Source: Myxococcales bacterium (GTDB taxonomy: Bacteria; Myxococcota; Polyangia; HGW-17; SLPX01). From it: a stretch of DNA of 10,629 bases. The notes beneath the pieces are model-generated. The model saw only the letters and a program-made list of their open reading frames with translations, had not been told where the DNA came from and ran no database searches. This document shows, piece by piece, positions 7,732-10,629 of the stretch; within the stretch, counting starts at the first letter, position 1, and every line of letters begins with the position of its first letter. The DNA is taken from positions 1-10,629 of the forward strand of contig SLPX01000088.1 in assembly GCA_007131745.1 (NCBI GenBank), in the 5' to 3' direction. Made by a program: the position numbers and the translations under genes.

Positions 7732-7756
7732 GGGCGGGTTTTCATGCGACCCGCCC
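7732..7756 (-). terminator. GC-rich hairpin after the porin gene
   Basis: A perfect 8-bp stem (GGGCGGGT with ACCCGCCC) and 9-nt loop lie 24 nt downstream of the porin stop. The run after it is AT-rich (TAATCATTACAAT) but has no long T tract, so it may stop transcription only partly. It lies between the porin stop and the pstS Pho box. Confidence 0.6.
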
Positions 7757-7780
7757 GGTACGAATCAGCGATACCAATCC

Positions 7781-9166
7781 TCAGAAAGCCAACTGGAGCT
7801 GTGTACGAACCAGAGCATCCGTCCGGTCGCCGTCCGGATCCTGATGAATCAAAACCCCGCCGTCGGTCTGCCACTTCAAACTGTGGCGGCGAAAGTACAC
7901 AGAAAACCCTCCCATGATCTCCTGTGAGTTGTTTTCGCTTCCTTTCGGCGCGACCAGAGCGTATCGAAGTGAAAAAGCATAACGCTCTAAAAACAGGTAG
8001 CCCGCCTGAACGTGCAATCCCAACCCCGCGTAAGATTGGTTCGAATAACTGTCACTATCCTCATCCTGCTCGGTGCCGAAGTAAACAGCTCCGGTTGTGG
8101 AAAAACCGTGAACTTTAAGAGCATAGTCGGCTTGCCCGCTTACAAAAGAATTGTTTTCTTCATCCTGGTTAAACGCGGTCTTGCCGCTCACGCCGATACC
8201 GAAGCGCAAGGGTCCGCCTTCCAGGTCGGCTTCACTGTATCCCCTGATTCCTCCGTAGTTGTAACCAACCCTGGCGACGAGCATGGGCCTGAACCTATTG
8301 GGTACGTTCGACCAGCCAGCTCTTGTGATAACACCCTCGTCCGTCACGGTCGCCGAAAAAACAGGTCTTTCTCCTACACCGTTGAATACACCGAACGCCC
8401 ACTCGAACGTGGGTGACCTGGTATAGTCATTGTGCAGCATAATTCCAAGGTCACGGCCCGCGCCATAGGCTCGATCGGTGATAGCGCGGTCCACCAACTC
8501 CTGGCTGCCGCTGGAACTGATCTGCTGCCTGGAAAAAGGCCGCTTGTACTGCCCGACCCTCAGATGCAATACACCCGGCAGCAAGCCGGCATCCACGTAA
8601 TAATCCCTCAGGTAGGTGAACCCTCCCCCGAATTCGACCTGCATGGCGTACTTGATGTTCGGAGAAAAAGCATGGCCGTCCAAGGCCAGCCGCGCCCGCG
8701 GTATCGAGAAAGCATACCTGGAATCACGATCGTCCTCATTGCTGTCGATACTTCTGAAGGTAAAACGCGTCTGGACTCGTCCCCTGATCCTGGTTTGAAA
8801 CTTTGATTCCGCATCGCGGATAAAAAAACCTCCACTGTAGCCGGCAACAACGGGCGTTTCCGCTTTGTCGGCTTTTTCCTGCACAACAGCTTCAGCTTTT
8901 TCCGTGCTTGCAACATGTTCCACGACCGGCTCGCGATCCGGTTCGCTATCATCGCTCTTCTGAATTGCTGTCTCGCCATCCTCTTCGGCCGTGCTGCCAT
9001 CACTCTCATCCACCTCGTTTTCATCCATTTCACCGATCTCTTCATCAGCGGTCCCACCCCATTCCCCCGAGTCGGCTGCAGCCTCCACAGCCGGCAAGCA
9101 AAGCAACAACAAAACCCCTGAAAAAACCGTCGCCGTAAACATTGAAATAAGAATCCGTCGTTTCAT
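7781..9166 (-). CDS. Phosphate-selective-type outer-membrane porin (OprO/OprP-like)
   Basis: This 461-residue outer-membrane protein has a Sec signal peptide (about 1-29, cleaved after AEA) and a C-terminal Leu-Ala-Phe ending, the usual beta-barrel assembly signal. The barrel begins near residue 110 with GYSGGFFIRDAESKFQTRIRG, the opening typical of the phosphate-selective porin O/P family, and continues as alternating amphipathic strands (for example IPRARLALDGHAF, LHLRVGQYKRPFSRQ). Between signal and barrel lies an unusual acidic, low-complexity segment at about 32-103, with 27 Asp/Glu and 5 Lys/Arg by my count. ATG 9166 has GGGAGG 6 nt upstream. Its position ahead of pstS and its own Pho-box-like site support phosphate or another anion as cargo, but selectivity cannot be read from the sequence. 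Confidence 0.88.
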   Translation of the reverse strand: MKRRILISMFTATVFSGVLLLLCLPAVEAAADSGEWGGTADEEIGEMDENEVDESDGSTAEEDGETAIQKSDDSEPDREPVVEHVASTEKAEAVVQEKADKAETPVVAGYSGGFFIRDAESKFQTRIRGRVQTRFTFRSIDSNEDDRDSRYAFSIPRARLALDGHAFSPNIKYAMQVEFGGGFTYLRDYYVDAGLLPGVLHLRVGQYKRPFSRQQISSSGSQELVDRAITDRAYGAGRDLGIMLHNDYTRSPTFEWAFGVFNGVGERPVFSATVTDEGVITRAGWSNVPNRFRPMLVARVGYNYGGIRGYSEADLEGGPLRFGIGVSGKTAFNQDEENNSFVSGQADYALKVHGFSTTGAVYFGTEQDEDSDSYSNQSYAGLGLHVQAGYLFLERYAFSLRYALVAPKGSENNSQEIMGGFSVYFRRHSLKWQTDGGVLIHQDPDGDRTDALVRTQLQLAF

Positions 9167-9482
9167 GGCAAACCTCCCTTTTGAAAAATCCATGCTTTCA
9201 CATAACGGCGTTTCTTGCGCCGCCGGAAGGATAGCTACAGCGCGTTTGTGACAATTTCGGCACGAGAGCGAGACAAGGATGCAAAATCAACATCCATCAG
9301 CTGAAAAAATCCCCCGCACACATTTGTGTTGAACCTTTTTGAACGGCCGCCAACCAATCGACCGATTCAAGCAAACGCCTCGGCCGGACCGTCCTTGCTT
9401 TTTTCTTGCCAAAGCGCCTTTGGATTTCCTACGCTTCAAGATAACAAATATTTCTGCAAGACGATTTCAAAAGGAAAGAACC
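9167..9482. other. Intergenic region between divergent porin and zinc-ribbon genes
   Basis: This 316-nt gap holds the porin leader and Pho-box-like repeats (9244-9276). A small inverted repeat, CGGCG/CGCCG (9206-9210 with 9218-9222), would lie in the porin 5' leader. On the plus strand no convincing promoter was found for the zinc-ribbon gene. TTGGAT then TAACAA (about 9420-9447) is the best weak pair. No additional gene is supported. Confidence 0.5.
9244..9276 (-). promoter_or_regulatory. Degenerate three-unit Pho box upstream of the porin
   Basis: On the minus strand 9276-9244 divides into 11-mers TTGTCTCGCTC, TCGTGCCGAAA and TTGTCACAAAC. Outer units match the PhoB half-site CTGTCAY at 5 and 6 of 7 bases; the middle unit is poor (3 of 7). 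The architecture copies the pstS site, including the shared octamer TTGTCACA. A TATCCT sequence downstream could act as -10, but it is further away than in pstS. Confidence 0.5.
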
Positions 9483-10346
9483 ATGAAAAGTGATTTCACC
9501 TATGAGATTCGTGTTTTGATGTGCACTCAATGCGGCGGACCGCTGGAAACCGATACAGGCGGCGGTAATTTCAAATGCGATTATTGTGGTGTAATCAACC
9601 AGATAATGCCTCGTCAAATCGAAACTCAGGTCGAGAGCGAAACTATCAGCGAAAAGGACCGACTAACAAGGCTGTGGGCACAAGACGGAAAACCGTTGCC
9701 TCCTCCCGACTCCATCAAGGGTTTGATTATCAACGGCGAAATACCTGCGTCAAAGGTAGATGAAGCAATCGGCGTCTTCAACAGTACACGAAAGGAAGTT
9801 GCATCTTCCTCGGACTATGCAGCCGGCGAACGTTTGACCTACCTCACGTTGGTTCTTTACAATTACTACGTGAAAACAAACGACAAGAAACGACAGAGGG
9901 CTATTCTGGAAAGCGCGGTGGAGGCATTCAAGCTTCCGCACCACAAGGGGTTTGTGTTGGGAATCATGAGCCGCAGCGCTGTTAAGGATGGCGATGTGCA
10001 GGCAGCCAAAAACTGGCTGAAACAATGCAATCCCCGTTCAGACGACCTGCGCGCGGACACCGCGTACCGCGTGGCCCAGGCTTTGATCGATACCGCGGAT
10101 GGGAGATTTGACAAGGTACACAATCTACTGGGAGGAGGCCGGGGGGACGTACCCATTGCAGACGGCTATCAACCGTTGACAACCGTGCTGCAGGCCAACG
10201 CATGGGAGAAGCGAGGTCATGTGGAGAACGCCCGCGCCCTTATCAATCAATACATTCAGGGAGGTGGACCATACGGTTTGGCGGGAATAAACTTTGTAAT
10301 CGGGGTTTACCCGCATTTACAGTTGTGTCGGCAAAGCATTCCATAG
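9483..10346 (+). CDS. Uncharacterised zinc-ribbon protein with helical-repeat-like body
   Basis: I do not recognise a named family. The 287-residue protein opens with a zinc ribbon, Cys14-x2-Cys17 and Cys32-x2-Cys35, the second pair in CDYCG. A charged linker follows, then from about 110 an alpha-helical region with TPR-like features: LTLVLYNYYVKTNDKKRQRAI, GDVQAAKNWLKQC, AYRVAQALIDTADGRFDKV, and ANAWEKRGHVENARALINQY. It has no signal peptide or enzyme motif. The C-terminus is hydrophobic and stops soon after (CRQSIP). ATG 9483 was chosen because AAGGAAAG lies a few nt upstream and the ribbon starts soon after; an open extension to 9339 lacks protein-like character. The gene is divergent from the porin and convergent with the histidine kinase, so it stands alone. 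A role in protein-protein scaffolding or metal-dependent binding is a guess. Confidence 0.8.
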   Translation: MKSDFTYEIRVLMCTQCGGPLETDTGGGNFKCDYCGVINQIMPRQIETQVESETISEKDRLTRLWAQDGKPLPPPDSIKGLIINGEIPASKVDEAIGVFNSTRKEVASSSDYAAGERLTYLTLVLYNYYVKTNDKKRQRAILESAVEAFKLPHHKGFVLGIMSRSAVKDGDVQAAKNWLKQCNPRSDDLRADTAYRVAQALIDTADGRFDKVHNLLGGGRGDVPIADGYQPLTTVLQANAWEKRGHVENARALINQYIQGGGPYGLAGINFVIGVYPHLQLCRQSIP

Positions 10347-10474
10347 GAATTTCAAACGATAGACGTACTACCATATTTAGGGCGACTCAAGCAGGAAGCG
10401 ACACGAAGGGGCGTTGACATCGCGGGTAGAGCCACTGAAACCCTACATCCTGGAAACAAAGCTCCATGTTCGTT

Positions 10475-10502
10475 CGGTCGGTATTTTTGGAAAGACCGAC
10501 CG
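10475..10502. terminator. Hairpin between convergent zinc-ribbon and histidine kinase genes
   Basis: CGGTCGGT and ACCGACCG form a perfect 8-bp stem around a 12-nt loop, 12 nt beyond the kinase stop and 128 nt beyond the zinc-ribbon stop. It is placed to act as a bidirectional terminator, but neither side has a strong T run. The rest of 10347-10514 shows no supported gene. Confidence 0.45.
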
Positions 10503-10514
10503 GTTTCATCAGAT

Positions 10515-10629
10515 TCAACCTTCTTGGGAAGATCCATTGCCGGACATGTTGTCGGCAGATTCCAGCTCAACCCGGAAAACAGAACCGCAATCCGGAGCCG
10601 GCGTCATGCTTACAGAGCCTCCCATGGCC
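10515..10629 (-). CDS. Sensor histidine kinase, C-terminal fragment
   Basis: Only the last 37 codons lie in the window, reading in from the right edge on the minus strand to TGA at 10515. The fragment begins Ala-Met-Gly-Gly-Ser-Val-Ser and continues through TPAPDCGSVFRVELES. This matches the end of the HATPase domain of sensor kinases, where a Gly-Gly and a Gly-Ser-x-Phe-x-Val/Ile-x-Leu strand close the ATP-binding fold. A polar tail of about 15 residues (to SSQEG) follows. The protein would autophosphorylate on His and signal to a response regulator. Its sensor type is outside the window. It could be PhoR given the phosphate locus nearby, but the intervening divergent gene makes this only a possibility. 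Confidence 0.75.
   Translation of the reverse strand, partial: AMGGSVSMTPAPDCGSVFRVELESADNMSGNGSSQEG

Noticed and set aside
10347..10629. The frame of the zinc-ribbon gene stays open for 94 codons after its TAG, suggesting a read-through or broken C-terminal part
   Set aside because: The translation looks unlike a protein domain, runs through an 8-bp hairpin, and overlaps the antisense histidine kinase, so chance is the simpler explanation.

Overview
The window is about 10.6 kb from a Gram-negative bacterium. An outer-membrane porin and lipoprotein or Sec signals show the cell type. A deltaproteobacterium-like lineage (Desulfobacterota or Myxococcota in the broad sense) is my guess. It rests on the Asp/Gly-rich linker after a signal sequence in the first gene and on the style of the zinc-ribbon protein near the right end. 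No rRNA, tRNA, insertion sequence or CRISPR array was seen.

Layout, left to right. (1) At 1-1624, minus strand, lies a secreted, divergent gamma-glutamyltranspeptidase-like Ntn-hydrolase whose C-terminus is cut off by the window edge. (2) At 1672-2498, minus strand, lies a MntA/HepT (minimal nucleotidyltransferase/HEPN RNase) toxin-antitoxin pair with an ATGA overlap and its own promoter. (3) At 2730-3248, plus strand, lies a GNAT acetyltransferase of the spermidine/spermine-acetyltransferase type. (4) From 9166 down to 3318, all on the minus strand, lies a phosphate-acquisition locus: a phosphate-selective-type porin, then pstS, pstC, pstA, pstB and phoU. (5) At 9483-10346, plus strand, lies an uncharacterised zinc-ribbon protein with a helical-repeat-like body. 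(6) At 10515-10629, minus strand, lies the last 37 residues of a sensor histidine kinase that enters from the right.

The phosphate block is the main functional unit. The porin would pass phosphate through the outer membrane. PstS, a lipoprotein, captures it in the periplasm, PstC and PstA form the inner-membrane channel, PstB hydrolyses ATP, and PhoU links transport to Pho signalling. Both transcription starts in the block, upstream of the porin and of pstS, carry direct repeats in 11-bp phase resembling PhoB (Pho box) sites. A GC-rich hairpin separates the porin from pstS, so the locus reads as two Pho-controlled units. No phoB is visible. The histidine kinase tail is too short to say whether it is PhoR.

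No clearly new multi-gene system was found. The points most worth a second look are the rewired active site of the GGT-like protein, the paired three-unit Pho boxes, the long acidic extension on the porin, and the orphan zinc-ribbon gene.
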